Part shown: positions 29,091-42,977 of the stretch, in pieces
Layout: every line of letters starts with the position of its first letter
How positions within the stretch are numbered: the first letter of the stretch is position 1
NCBI GenBank assembly: GCA_963680875.1
Contig: OY804590.1
Span: forward strand, 19,840,640-19,904,639
Direction: 5' to 3'
DNA length: 64,000 bases
Origin: Bathymodiolus brooksi
Lineage: Eukaryota > Mollusca > Bivalvia > Mytilida > Modiolidae
Translations under genes and position numbers: made by a program
Notes under the pieces: model-generated
The model's input: the letters and a program-made list of their open reading frames with translations, nothing else
The model's database searches: none
What the model was told of the DNA's origin: nothing

Positions 29091-30390
29091 ACAGCTCCAA
29101 ACTCCAATAGAAAAACAACAAATACCACGCTGTCGGTACAGCTCCAAACTCCAACAGAAAAACAACAAATACCACACTGTAGGAACAGCTCCAAACTTTA
29201 ATAGAAAAACAAAAATAACACACTGTAGGAACAGCTCCAAACTCTAATAGAAAAACAAAAAAATACCACACTGTAGGAACAGCTTCAAACTCCAATAGGA
29301 AAACAACAAATATCACACTGTAGGTACAGCTCCAAACTCTAATAGAAAAACAACAAATATCACACTGTAGGAACAGCTCCAAACTCTAATAGACAAACAA
29401 CAAATATCACACTGTAGGAACTGCTCCAAACTCTAATAGACAAACAACAAATATCACACTGTAGGAACAGCTCCAAACCCTAATAAAAAAACAAAAAATA
29501 CCACACTGTAGGAACAGCTGCAAACTCCAATAGAAAAACAAAAAATACCACACTGTAGGACCAGATCCAAAATCTAACAGAAAAACAACAAATACCACAC
29601 TGTAGGAACAGCTCCAAACTCTAATAAAAAAACAAAAAATACCACACTGTAGGAACAGCTCCAAACTCCAATAGAAAAGCAACAAATACCACGCTGTCGC
29701 TACAGCTCCAAACTCCAATAGAAAAACAACAAATACCACACTGTAGGAACAGCTCCAAACTCTAATAGAAAAACAAAAAAATACCACACTGTAGGAACAG
29801 GTTCAAACTCCAATAGGAAAACAACAAATACCACACTGTAGGAACAGCTCCAAACTCTAATAGAAAAACCAAAAATACCACACTGTAGGAACAGCTCCAA
29901 ACACTAATAGAAAAACAACAAATACCACACTGTAGGAACAGCTCCAAACTCTAATAGAAAAACAACAAATACCACACTGTAGGAACAGCTCCAAACTCTA
30001 ATAGAAAAACAAAAAAATACCACACTGTAGGAACAGCTCCAAACTTCAATAGAAAAATAAAAAATACCACACTGTCGGAACAGCTCCAAACTCTAATAGA
30101 AAAACAACAAATACCACACAGTAGGAACAGCTCCAAACTCTAATAGAAAAACAAAAAATACCACACTGTAGGAACAGCTCCAAACTCTAATAGAAAATCA
30201 ACAAATACCACATTGTAGGAACAGCTCCAAACTCTAATAGAAAAACAAAAAATACCACACTGTAGAAACAGCTCCAAACTTTAATAGAAAAACAAAAAAT
30301 ATCACACTGTAGGAACAGCTCCAAACTCTAATAGAAAAACAAAAAATACCATACTGTAGGAACAGCTCCAAACTCTAATAGAAAAACAAC
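29091..30390 (+). repeat. Satellite stretch shared with the right part of the 4,641-bp HOR
   Basis: From about 29.4 to 31.07 kb the sequence matches 51.4-53.03 kb at 21,962 bp, with the corresponding positions in the other two 4,641-bp units. Markers are ACCAGATCC, GTCGCTACAGC, ACAGGTTCAAAC, AAACACTAATAG and CACACAGTAGG. Only satellite monomers are seen. Confidence 0.82.
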
Positions 30391-32820
30391 AAATCACTGT
30401 AGGAACAGCTCCAAACTCTAATAGAAAAATAAAAAATACCACACTGTAGGAACAGCTCCAAACTCTAATAGAAAAATAAAAAATACCACACTGTAGGAAC
30501 TGCTCCAAACTCTAATAGAAAAATAAAAAATACCATACTGTAGGAACAGCTCCAAACTCTAATAGAAAAAACAACAAATACCACACTGTAGGAACAGCTC
30601 CAAACTCCTATAGAAAAACAACAAATACCATACTGTAAGAACAGCTCATAACTCCAATAGAAAAACAACAAATACCACACTGTCAGAACAGCTCCAAACT
30701 CTAATAGAAAAACAACAAATACCACACTGTAGGAACAGCTCCAAATTTTAATAGAAAAACAACAAATACCACACTGTAGGAACAGCTCCAAACTCTAATA
30801 GAAAAACAACAAATACCACACTGTAGGAACAGCTCAAATTCTACCAGAAAAACAACAAATACCACACTGTAGGAACAGCCCAAAACTCTAATAGAAAAAC
30901 AACAAATACCACACTGTAGGAACAGCTCCAAACTCCAATAGGAAAACATCAAATACCGCACTGTAGGAACAGCTCCAAACTCTAATAGAAAAACAAAAAA
31001 TACCACACTGTAGGAACAGCTCCAAACTCTAATAGAAAAACAACAAATACCACACTGTCGGAAGAGCTCCAAACTTTAATAGAAAAACAAAAAATATCAC
31101 ACTGTAGGAACAGCTCCAAACTCTAATAGAAAAACAACAAATACCACGCTGTCGGAACAGCTCCAAACTTTAATAGAAAAACAAAAATACCACACTGTAG
31201 GAACAGCTGCAAACTCTAATAGAAAAACAACAAATACCACACTGTAGGAACAGCTCCAAACTCCAATAGAAAAACAACAAATACCACACTGTAGGAACAG
31301 CTCCAAACTCCAATAGAAAAACAACAAATACCACACTGTAGGAACAGCTCCAAACTCTAACAGAAAAACAAAAAAACACACTGTAGGAACTGCTCCAAAC
31401 TCTAATAGAAAAACAAAAAATACCACACTGTAGGAACAGCTCCAAACTCTAATAGAAAAACAAAAAATACCACACTGTAGAAACAGCTCCAAACTTTAAT
31501 AGAAAAACAAAAAATATCACACTGTAGGAACAGCTCCAAACTCTAATAGAAAAACAAAAAATACCATACTGTAGGAACAGCTCCAAACTCTAATAGAAAA
31601 ACAACAAATCACTGTAGGAACAGCTCCAAACTCTAATAGAAAAATAAAAAATACCACACTGTAGGAACAGCTCCAAACTCTAATAGAAAAATAAAAAATA
31701 CCACACTGTAGGAACTGCTCCAAACTCTAATAGAAAAATAAAAAATACCATACTGTAGGAACAGCTCCAAACTCTAATAGAAAAAACAACAAATACCACA
31801 CTGTAGGAACAGCTCCAAACTCCTATAGAAAAACAACAAATACCATACTGTAAGAACAGCTCATAACTCCAATAGAAAAACAACAAATACCACACTGTCA
31901 GAACAGCTCCAAACTCTAATAGAAAAACAACAAATACCACACTGTAGGAACAGCTCCAAATTTTAATAGAAAAACAACAAATACCACACTGTAGGAACAG
32001 CTCCAAACTCTAATAGAAAAACAACAAATACCACACTGTAGGAACAGCTCAAATTCTACCAGAAAAACAACAAATACCACACTGTAGGAATAGCCCAAAA
32101 CTCTAATAGAAAAACAACAAATACCACACTGTAGGAACAGCTCCAAACTCCAATAGGAAAACATCAAATACCGCACTGTAGGAACAGCTCCAAACTCTAA
32201 TAGAAAAACAAAAAATACCACACTGTAGGAACAGCTCCAAACTCTAATAGAAAAACAACAAATACCACACTGTCGGAAGAGCTCCAAACTTTAATAGAAA
32301 AACAAAAAATATCACACTGTAGGAATAGCTCCAAACTCTAATAGAAAAACAACAAATACCACGCTGTCGGAACAGCTCCAAACTTTAATAGAAAAACAAA
32401 AATACCACACTGTAGGAACAGCTGCAAACTCTAATAGAAAAACAACAAATACCACACTGTAGGAACAGCTCCAAACTCCAATAGAAAAACAACAAATACC
32501 ACACTGTAGGAACAGCTCCAAACTCCAATAGAAAAACAACAAATACCACACTGTAGGAACAGCTCCAAACTCTAACAGAAAAACAAAAAACCACACTGTA
32601 GGAACTGCTCCAAACTCTAATAGAAAATCAAAAAATACCACACTGTAGGAACAGCTCCAAACTCTAATAGAAAAACAAAAAATACCACACTGTAGAAACA
32701 GCTCCAAACTTTAATAGAAAAACAAAAAATATCACACTGTAGGAACAGCTCCAAACTCTAATAGAAAAACAAAAAATACCATACTGTAGGAACAGCTCCA
32801 AACTCTAATAGAAAAACAAC
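30391..32820 (+). repeat. 1,215-bp HOR (26 monomers), two full copies
   Basis: Landmarks at 30,391, 31,606 and 32,821 are exactly 1,215 bp apart. I counted 26 monomers per unit: 21 of 47 bp, one of 43 (AAATCACTG), one of 48 (six A before CAACAAATA), two of 46 (TCAAATTCTACCAG; CAAAAATACC) and one of 45 (TAACAGAAAAAC with TA lost). The sum is 1,215. The copies differ at few sites, for example GGAACAGCCC near 30,877 against GGAATAGCCC near 32,092. Confidence 0.92.
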
Positions 32821-34644
32821 AAATCACTGTAGGAACAGCTCCAAACTCTAATAGAAAAATAAAAAATACCACACTGTAGGAACAGCTCCAAACTCTAATA
32901 GAAAAATAAAAAATACCACACTGTAGGAACTGCTCCAAACTCTAATAGAAAAATAAAAAATACCATACTGTAGGAACAGCTCCAAACTCTAATAGAAAAA
33001 ACAACAAATACCACACTGTAGGAACAGCTCCAAACTCCTATAGAAAAACAACAAATACCATACTGTAAGAACAGCTCATAACTCCAATAGAAAAACAACA
33101 AATACCACACTGTCAGAACAGCTCCAAACTCTAATAGAAAAACAACAAATACCACACTGTAGGAACAGCTCCAAATTTTAATAGAAAAACAACAAATACC
33201 ACACTGTAGGAACAGCTCCAAACTCTAATAGAAAAACAACAAATACCACACTGTAGGAACAGCTCAAATTCTACCAGAAAAACAACAAATACCACACTGT
33301 AGGAACAGCCCAAAACTCTAATAGAAAAACAACAAATACCACACTGTAGGAACAGCTCCAAACTCCAATAGGAAAACATCAAATACCGCACTGTAGGAAC
33401 AGCTCCAAACTCTAATAGAAAAACAAAAAATACCACACTGTAGGAACAGCTCCAAACTCTAATAGAAAAACAACAAATACCACACTGTCGGAAGAGCTCC
33501 AAACTTTAATAGAAAAACAAAAAATATCACACTGTAGGAACAGCTCCAAACTCTAATAGAAAAACAACAAATACCACGCTGTCGGAACAGCTCCAAACTT
33601 TAATAGAAAAACAAAAATACCACACTGTAGGAACAGCTGCAAACTCTAATAGAAAAACAACAAATACCACACTGTAGGAACAGCTCCAAACTCCAATAGA
33701 AAAACAACAAATACCACACTGTAGGAACAGCTCCAAACTCCAATAGAAAAACAACAAATACCACACTGTAGGAACAGCTCCAAACTCTAACAGAAAAACA
33801 ACAAATATCACACTGTAGGTACAGCTCCAAACTCTAATAGAAAAACAACAAATATCACACTGTAGGAACAGCTCCAAACTCTAATAGAAAAACAACAAAT
33901 ACCACGCTGTCGGAACAGCTCCAAACTTTAATAGAAAAACAAAAATACCACACTGTAGGAACAGCTGCAAACTCCAATAGGAAAACATCAAATACCGCAC
34001 TGTAGGAACAGCTCCAAACTCTAATAGAAAAACAAAAAATACCACACTGTAGGAACAGCTCCAAACTCTAATAGACAAACAACAAATATCACACTGTAGG
34101 TACAGCTCCAAACTCTAATAGAAAAACAACAAATATCACACTGTAGGAACAGCTCCAAACTCTAATAGAAAAACAACAAATACCACGCTGTCGGAACAGC
34201 TCCAAACTCTAATAGAAAAACAAAAATACCACACTGTAGGAACAGCTGCAAACTCTAATAGAAAAACAACAAATACCACACTGTAGGAACAGCTCCAAAC
34301 TCCAATAGAAAAACAACAAATACCACACTGTAGGAACAGCTCCAAACTCCAATAGAAAAACAACAAATACCACACTGTAGGAACAGCTCCAAACTCTAAC
34401 AGAAAAACAAAAAACCACACTGTAGGAACTGCTCCAAACTCTAATAGAAAATCAACAAATACCACACTGTAGGAACAGCTCCAAACTCTAATAGAAAAAC
34501 AAAAAATACCACACTGTAGAAACAGCTCCAAACTTTAATAGAAAAACAAAAAATATCACACTGTAGGAACAGCTCCAAACTCTAATAGAAAAACAAAAAA
34601 TACCATACTGTAGGAACAGCTCCAAACTCTAATAGAAAAACAAC
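32821..34644 (+). repeat. 1,824-bp derivative of the 26-monomer HOR
   Basis: This unit is 1,215 + 609 bp, i.e. 39 monomers. The extra 13 monomers repeat the stretch with CACGCTGTCGG and GCTGCAAAC, so CACGCTGTCGG appears near 33,574, 33,902 and 34,184. Near 33,790 a monomer begins TAACAG and ends like the TAATAGACAAAC type (CAACAAATATC). That hybrid marks a 92-bp (45 + 47) loss relative to the sister unit at 41,062-42,977. Confidence 0.85.
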
Positions 34645-36707
34645 AAATCACTGTAGGAACAGCTCCAAACTCTAATAGAAAAATAAAAAATACCACACTG
34701 TAGGAACAGCTCCAAACTCTAATAGAAAAATAAAAAATACCACACTGTAGGAACTGCTCCAAACTCTAATAGAAAAATAAAAAATACCATACTGTAGGAA
34801 CAGCTCCAAACTCTAATAGAAAAAACAACAAATACCACACTGTAGGAACAGCTCCAAACTCCTATAGAAAAACAACAAATACCATACTGTAAGAACAGCT
34901 CATAACTCCAATAGAAAAACAACAAATACCACACTGTCAGAACAGCTCCAAACTCTAATAGAAAAACAACAAATACCACACTGTAGGAACAGCTCCAAAT
35001 TTTAATAGAAAAACAACAAATACCACACTGTAGGAACAGCTCCAAACTCTAATAGAAAAACAACAAATAACACACTGTAGGAACAGCTCAAATTCTACCA
35101 GAAAAACAACAAATACCACACTGTAGGAACAGCCCAAAACTCTAATAGAAAAACAACAAATACCACACTGTAGGAACAGCTCCAAACTCCAATAGGAAAA
35201 CATCAAATACCGCACTGTAGGAACAGCTCCAAACTCTAATAGAAAAACAAAAAATACCACACTGTAGGAACAGCTCCAAACTCTAATAGAAAAACAACAA
35301 ATACCACACTGTCGGAAGAGCTCCAAACTTTAATAGAAAAACAAAAAATATCACACTGTAGGAACAGCTCCAAACTCTAATAGAAAAACAACAAATACCA
35401 CGCTGTCGGAACAGCTCCAAACTTTAATAGAAAAACAAAAATACCACACTGTAGGAACAGCTGCAAACTCTAATAGAAAAACAACAAATACCACACTGTA
35501 GGAACAGCTCCAAACTCCAATAGAAAAACAACAAATACCACACTGTAGGAACAGCTCCAAATTCCAATAGAAAAACAACAAATACCACACTGTAGGAACA
35601 GCTCCAAACTCTAACAGAAAAACAAAAAACCACACTGTAGGAACTGCTCCAAACTCTAATAGAAAAACAAAAAATACCACACTGTAGGAACAGCTCCAAA
35701 CTCTAATAGACAAACAACAAATATCACACTGTAGGTACAGCTCCAAACTCTAATAGAAAAACAACAAATATCACACTGTAGGAACAGCTCCAAACTCTAA
35801 TAGACAAACAACAAATATCACACTGTAGGAACAGCTCCAAACTCTAATAGACAAACAACAAATATCACACTGTAGGAACAGCTCCAAACTCTAATAGACA
35901 AACAACAAATACCACACTGTAGGAACAGCTCCAAACTCTAATAAAAAAACAAAAAATACCACACTGTAGGAACAGCTCCAAACTCCAATAGAAAAACAAC
36001 AAATACCACGCTGTCGGTACAGCTCCAAACTCCAACAGAAAAACAACAAATACCACACTGTAGGAACAGCTCCAAACTTTAATTGAAAAACAAAAAAATA
36101 CCACACTGTAGGAACAGGTTCAAACTCCAATAGGAAAACAACAAATACCACATTGTAGGAACAGCTCCAAACTCTAATAGAAAAACCAAAAATACCACAC
36201 TGTAGGAACAGCTCCAAACACTAATAGAAAAACAACAAATACCACACTGTAGGAACAGCTCCAAACTCTAATAGAAAAACAACAAATACCACACTGTAGG
36301 AACAGCTCCAAACTCTAATAGAAAAACAAAAAAATACCACACTGTAGGAACAGCTCCAAACTTCAATAGAAAAATAAAAAATACCACACTGTCGGAACAG
36401 CTCCAAACTCTAATAGAAAAACAACAAATACCACACAGTAGGAACAGCTCCAAACTCTAATAGAAAAACAAAAAATACCACACTGTAGGAACAGCTCCAA
36501 ACTCTAATAGAAAATCAACAAATACCACACTGTAGGAACAGCTCCAAACTCTAATAGAAAAACAAAAAATACCACACTGTAGAAACAGCTCCAAACTTTA
36601 ATAGAAAAACAAAAAATATCACACTGTAGGAACAGCTCCAAACTCTAATAGAAAAACAAAAAATACCATACTGTAGGAACAGCTCCAAACTCTAATAGAA
36701 AAACAAC
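34645..36707 (+). repeat. 2,063-bp HOR (44 monomers), copy 1
   Basis: The unit starts like the 26-monomer HOR and then adds TAATAGACAAAC-type monomers, GTCGGTACAGC, ACAGGTTCAAAC and CACACAGTAGG monomers. Counting length variants gives 44 x 47 minus 5 = 2,063. AAATTCCAATAG near 35,560 and CTTTAATTG near 36,080 are shared with copy 2. Confidence 0.88.
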
Positions 36708-37783
36708 AAATCACTGTAGGAACAGCTCCAAACTCTAATAGAAAAATAAAAAATACCACACTGTAGGAACAGCTCCAAACTCTAATAGAAAAATAAAAAA
36801 TACCACACTGTAGGAACTGCTCCAAACTCTAATAGAAAAATAAAAAATACCATACTGTAGGAACAGCTCCAAACTCTAATAGAAAAAACAACAAATACCA
36901 CACTGTAGGAACAGCTCCAAACTCCTATAGAAAAACAACAAATACCATACTGTAAGAACAGCTCATAACTCCAATAGAAAAACAACAAATACCACACTGT
37001 CAGAACAGCTCCAAACTCTAATAGAAAAACAACAAATACCACACTGTAGGAACAGCTCCAAATTTTAATAGAAAAACAACAAATACCACACTGTAGGAAC
37101 AGCTCCAAACTCTAATAGAAAAACAACAAATACCACACTGTAGGAACAGCTCAAATTCTACCAGAAAAACAACAAATACCACACTGTAGGAACAGCCCAA
37201 AACTCTAATAGAAAAACAACAAATACCACACTGTAGGAACAGCTCCAAACTCCAATAGGAAAACATCAAATACCGCACTGTAGGAACAGCTCCAAACTCT
37301 AATAGAAAAACAAAAAATACCACACTGTAGGAACAGCTCCAAACTCTAATAGAAAAACAACAAATACCACACTGTCGGAAGAGCTCCAAACTTTAATAGA
37401 AAAACAAAAAATATCACACTGTAGGAACAGCTCCAAACTCTAATAGAAAAACAACAAATACCACGCTGTCGGAACAGCTCCAAACTTTAATAGAAAAACA
37501 AAAATACCACACTGTAGGAACAGCTGCAAACTCTAATAGAAAAACAACAAATACCACACTGTAGGAACAGCTCCAAACTCCAATAGAAAAACAACAAATA
37601 CCACACTGTAGGAACAGCTCCAAACTCCAATAGAAAAACAACAAATACCACACTGTAGGAACAGCTCCAAACTTTAATAGAAAAACAAAAAATATCACAC
37701 TGTAGGAACAGCTCCAAACTCTAATAGAAAAACAAAAAATACCATACTGTAGGAACAGCTCCAAACTCTAATAGAAAAACAAC
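36708..37783 (+). repeat. 1,076-bp shortened 26-monomer unit (23 monomers)
   Basis: This is the 1,215-bp unit with exactly three monomers missing (45 + 47 + 47 = 139 bp). The second of two CTCCAATAG monomers is followed directly by CTTTAATAG near 37,675. The lost monomers are those with TAACAG, GGAACTGCTCC and GTAGAAACAGC. Confidence 0.9.
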
Positions 37784-39846
37784 AAATCACTGTAGGAACA
37801 GCTCCAAACTCTAATAGAAAAATAAAAAATACCACACTGTAGGAACAGCTCCAAACTCTAATAGAAAAATAAAAAATACCACACTGTAGGAACTGCTCCA
37901 AACTCTAATAGAAAAATAAAAAATACCATACTGTAGGAACAGCTCCAAACTCTAATAGAAAAAACAACAAATACCACACTGTAGGAACAGCTCCAAACTC
38001 CTATAGAAAAACAACAAATACCATACTGTAAGAACAGCTCATAACTCCAATAGAAAAACAACAAATACCACACTGTCAGAACAGCTCCAAACTCTAATAG
38101 AAAAACAACAAATACCACACTGTAGGAACAGCTCCAAATTTTAATAGAAAAACAACAAATACCACACTGTAGGAACAGCTCCAAACTCTAATAGAAAAAC
38201 AACAAATACCACACTGTAGGAACAGCTCAAATTCTACCAGAAAAACAACAAATACCACACTGTAGGAACAGCCCAAAACTCTAATAGAAAAACAACAAAT
38301 ACCACACTGTAGGAACAGCTCCAAACTCCAATAGGAAAACATCAAATACCGCACTGTAGGAACAGCTCCAAACTCTAATAGAAAAACAAAAAATACCACA
38401 CTGTAGGAACAGCTCCAAACTCTAATAGAAAAACAACAAATACCACACTGTCGGAAGAGCTCCAAACTTTAATAGAAAAACAAAAAATATCACACTGTAG
38501 GAACAGCTCCAAACTCTAATAGAAAAACAACAAATACCACGCTGTCGGAACAGCTCCAAACTTTAATAGAAAAACAAAAATACCACACTGTAGGAACAGC
38601 TGCAAACTCTAATAGAAAAACAACAAATACCACACTGTAGGAACAGCTCCAAACTCCAATAGAAAAACAACAAATACCACACTGTAGGAACAGCTCCAAA
38701 TTCCAATAGAAAAACAACAAATACCACACTGTAGGAACAGCTCCAAACTCTAACAGAAAAACAAAAAACCACACTGTAGGAACTGCTCCAAACTCTAATA
38801 GAAAAACAAAAAATACCACACTGTAGGAACAGCTCCAAACTCTAATAGACAAACAACAAATATCACACTGTAGGTACAGCTCCAAACTCTAATAGAAAAA
38901 CAACAAATATCACACTGTAGGAACAGCTCCAAACTCTAATAGACAAACAACAAATATCACACTGTAGGAACAGCTCCAAACTCTAATAGACAAACAACAA
39001 ATATCACACTGTAGGAACAGCTCCAAACTCTAATAGACAAACAACAAATACCACACTGTAGGAACAGCTCCAAACTCTAATAAAAAAACAAAAAATACCA
39101 CACTGTAGGAACAGCTCCAAACTCCAATAGAAAAACAACAAATACCACGCTGTCGGTACAGCTCCAAACTCCAACAGAAAAACAACAAATACCACACTGT
39201 AGGAACAGCTCCAAACTTTAATTGAAAAACAAAAAAATACCACACTGTAGGAACAGGTTCAAACTCCAATAGGAAAACAACAAATACCACATTGTAGGAA
39301 CAGCTCCAAACTCTAATAGAAAAACCAAAAATACCACACTGTAGGAACAGCTCCAAACACTAATAGAAAAACAACAAATACCACACTGTAGGAACAGCTC
39401 CAAACTCTAATAGAAAAACAACAAATACCACACTGTAGGAACAGCTCCAAACTCTAATAGAAAAACAAAAAAATACCACACTGTAGGAACAGCTCCAAAC
39501 TTCAATAGAAAAATAAAAAATACCACACTGTCGGAACAGCTCCAAACTCTAATAGAAAAACAACAAATACCACACAGTAGGAACAGCTCCAAACTCTAAT
39601 AGAAAAACAAAAAATACCACACTGTAGGAACAGCTCCAAACTCTAATAGAAAATCAACAAATACCACACTGTAGGAACAGCTCCAAACTCTAATAGAAAA
39701 ACAAAAAATACCACACTGTAGAAACAGCTCCAAACTTTAATAGAAAAACAAAAAATATCACACTGTAGGAACAGCTCCAAACTCTAATAGAAAAACAAAA
39801 AATACCATACTGTAGGAACAGCTCCAAACTCTAATAGAAAAACAAC
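37784..39846 (+). repeat. 2,063-bp HOR, copy 2
   Basis: This matches copy 1 at an offset of 3,139 bp (2,063 + 1,076), so a 3,139-bp block is tandemly duplicated. It shares AAATTCCAATAG and CTTTAATTG with copy 1, which makes these two the closest pair among the three 2,063-bp units. Confidence 0.9.
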
Positions 39847-41061
39847 AAATCACTGTAGGAACAGCTCCAAACTCTAATAGAAAAATAAAAAATACCACAC
39901 TGTAGGAACAGCTCCAAACTCTAATAGAAAAATAAAAAATACCACACTGTAGGAACTGCTCCAAACTCTAATAGAAAAATAAAAAATACCATACTGTAGG
40001 AACAGCTCCAAACTCTAATAGAAAAAACAACAAATACCACACTGTAGGAACAGCTCCAAACTCCTATAGAAAAACAACAAATACCATACTGTAAGAACAG
40101 CTCATAACTCCAATAGAAAAACAACAAATACCACACTGTCAGAACAGCTCCAAACTCTAATAGAAAAACAACAAATACCACACTGTAGGAACAGCTCCAA
40201 ATTTTAATAGAAAAACAACAAATACCACACTGTAGGAACAGCTCCAAACTCTAATAGAAAAACAACAAATACCACACTGTAGGAACAGCTCAAATTCTAC
40301 CAGAAAAACAACAAATACCACACTGTAGGAACAGCCCAAAACTCTAATAGAAAAACAACAAATACCACACTGTAGGAACAGCTCCAAACTCCAATAGGAA
40401 AACATCAAATACCGCACTGTAGGAACAGCTCCAAACTCTAATAGAAAAACAAAAAATACCACACTGTAGGAACAGCTCCAAACTCTAATAGAAAAACAAC
40501 AAATACCACACTGTCGGAAGAGCTCCAAACTTTAATAGAAAAACAAAAAATATCACACTGTAGGAACAGCTCCAAACTCTAATAGAAAAACAACAAATAC
40601 CACGCTGTCGGAACAGCTCCAAACTTTAATAGAAAAACAAAAATACCACACTGTAGGAACAGCTGCAAACTCTAATAGAAAAACAACAAATACCACACTG
40701 TAGGAACAGCTCCAAACTCCAATAGAAAAACAACAAATACCACACTGTAGGAACAGCTCCAAACTCCAATAGAAAAACAACAAATACCACACTGTAGGAA
40801 CAGCTCCAAACTCTAACAGAAAAACAAAAAACCACACTGTAGGAACTGCTCCAAACTCTAATAGAAAATCAAAAAATACCACACTGTAGGAACAGCTCCA
40901 AACTCTAATAGAAAAACAAAAAATACCACACTGTAGAAACAGCTCCAAACTTTAATAGAAAAACAAAAAATATCACACTGTAGGAACAGCTCCAAACTCT
41001 AATAGAAAAACAAAAAATACCATACTGTAGGAACAGCTCCAAACTCTAATAGAAAAACAAC
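39847..41061 (+). repeat. 1,215-bp HOR, further copy
   Basis: This is a 26-monomer unit of exactly 1,215 bp. It matches the unit at 31,606 at an offset of 8,241 bp and shares its private marker AAAATCAAAAAATACC (near 32,626 and 40,867). Confidence 0.9.
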
Positions 41062-42977
41062 AAATCACTGTAGGAACAGCTCCAAACTCTAATAGAAAAA
41101 TAAAAAATACCACACTGTAGGAACAGCTCCAAACTCTAATAGAAAAATAAAAAATACCACACTGTAGGAACTGCTCCAAACTCTAATAGAAAAATAAAAA
41201 ATACCATACTGTAGGAACAGCTCCAAACTCTAATAGAAAAAACAACAAATACCACACTGTAGGAACAGCTCCAAACTCCTATAGAAAAACAACAAATACC
41301 ATACTGTAAGAACAGCTCATAACTCCAATAGAAAAACAACAAATACCACACTGTCAGAACAGCTCCAAACTCTAATAGAAAAACAACAAATACCACACTG
41401 TAGGAACAGCTCCAAATTTTAATAGAAAAACAACAAATACCACACTGTAGGAACAGCTCCAAACTCTAATAGAAAAACAACAAATACCACACTGTAGGAA
41501 CAGCTCAAATTCTACCAGAAAAACAACAAATACCACACTGTAGGAACAGCCCAAAACTCTAATAGAAAAACAACAAATACCACACTGTAGGAACAGCTCC
41601 AAACTCCAATAGGAAAACATCAAATACCGCACTGTAGGAACAGCTCCAAACTCTAATAGAAAAACAAAAAATACCACACTGTAGGAACAGCTCCAAACTC
41701 TAATAGAAAAACAACAAATACCACACTGTCGGAAGAGCTCCAAACTTTAATAGAAAAACAAAAAATATCACACTGTAGGAACAGCTCCAAACTCTAATAG
41801 AAAAACAACAAATACCACGCTGTCGGAACAGCTCCAAACTTTAATAGAAAAACAAAAATACCACACTGTAGGAACAGCTGCAAACTCTAATAGAAAAACA
41901 ACAAATACCACACTGTAGGAACAGCTCCAAACTCCAATAGAAAAACAACAAATACCACACTGTAGGAACAGCTCCAAACTCCAATAGAAAAACAACAAAT
42001 ACCACACTGTAGGAACAGCTCCAAACTCTAACAGAAAAACAAAAAACCACACTGTAGGAACTGCTCCAAACTCTAATAGAAAAACAAAAAATACCACACT
42101 GTAGGAACAGCTCCAAACTCTAATAGACAAACAACAAATATCACACTGTAGGTACAGCTCCAAACTCTAATAGAAAAACAACAAATATCACACTGTAGGA
42201 ACAGCTCCAAACTCTAATAGAAAAACAACAAATACCACGCTGTCGGAACAGCTCCAAACTTTAATAGAAAAACAAAAATACCACACTGTAGGAACAGCTG
42301 CAAACTCCAATAGGAAAACATCAAATACCGCACTGTAGGAACAGCTCCAAACTCTAATAGAAAAACAAAAAATACCACACTGTAGGAACAGCTCCAAACT
42401 CTAATAGACAAACAACAAATATCACACTGTAGGTACAGCTCCAAACTCTAATAGAAAAACAACAAATATCACACTGTAGGAACAGCTCCAAACTCTAATA
42501 GAAAAACAACAAATACCACGCTGTCGGAACAGCTCCAAACTCTAATAGAAAAACAAAAATACCACACTGTAGGAACAGCTGCAAACTCTAATAGAAAAAC
42601 AACAAATACCACACTGTAGGAACAGCTCCAAACTCCAATAGAAAAACAACAAATACCACACTGTAGGAACAGCTCCAAACTCCAATAGAAAAACAACAAA
42701 TACCACACTGTAGGAACAGCTCCAAACTCTAACAGAAAAACAAAAAACCACACTGTAGGAACTGCTCCAAACTCTAATAGAAAATCAACAAATACCACAC
42801 TGTAGGAACAGCTCCAAACTCTAATAGAAAAACAAAAAATACCACACTGTAGAAACAGCTCCAAACTTTAATAGAAAAACAAAAAATATCACACTGTAGG
42901 AACAGCTCCAAACTCTAATAGAAAAACAAAAAATACCATACTGTAGGAACAGCTCCAAACTCTAATAGAAAAACAAC
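41062..42977 (+). repeat. 1,916-bp HOR derivative (41 monomers)
   Basis: This matches the 1,824-bp unit at 32,821-34,644 but keeps the two monomers (92 bp) that are missing there. The offset between the two regions is 8,241 bp before that point and 8,333 bp after it. Confidence 0.88.
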
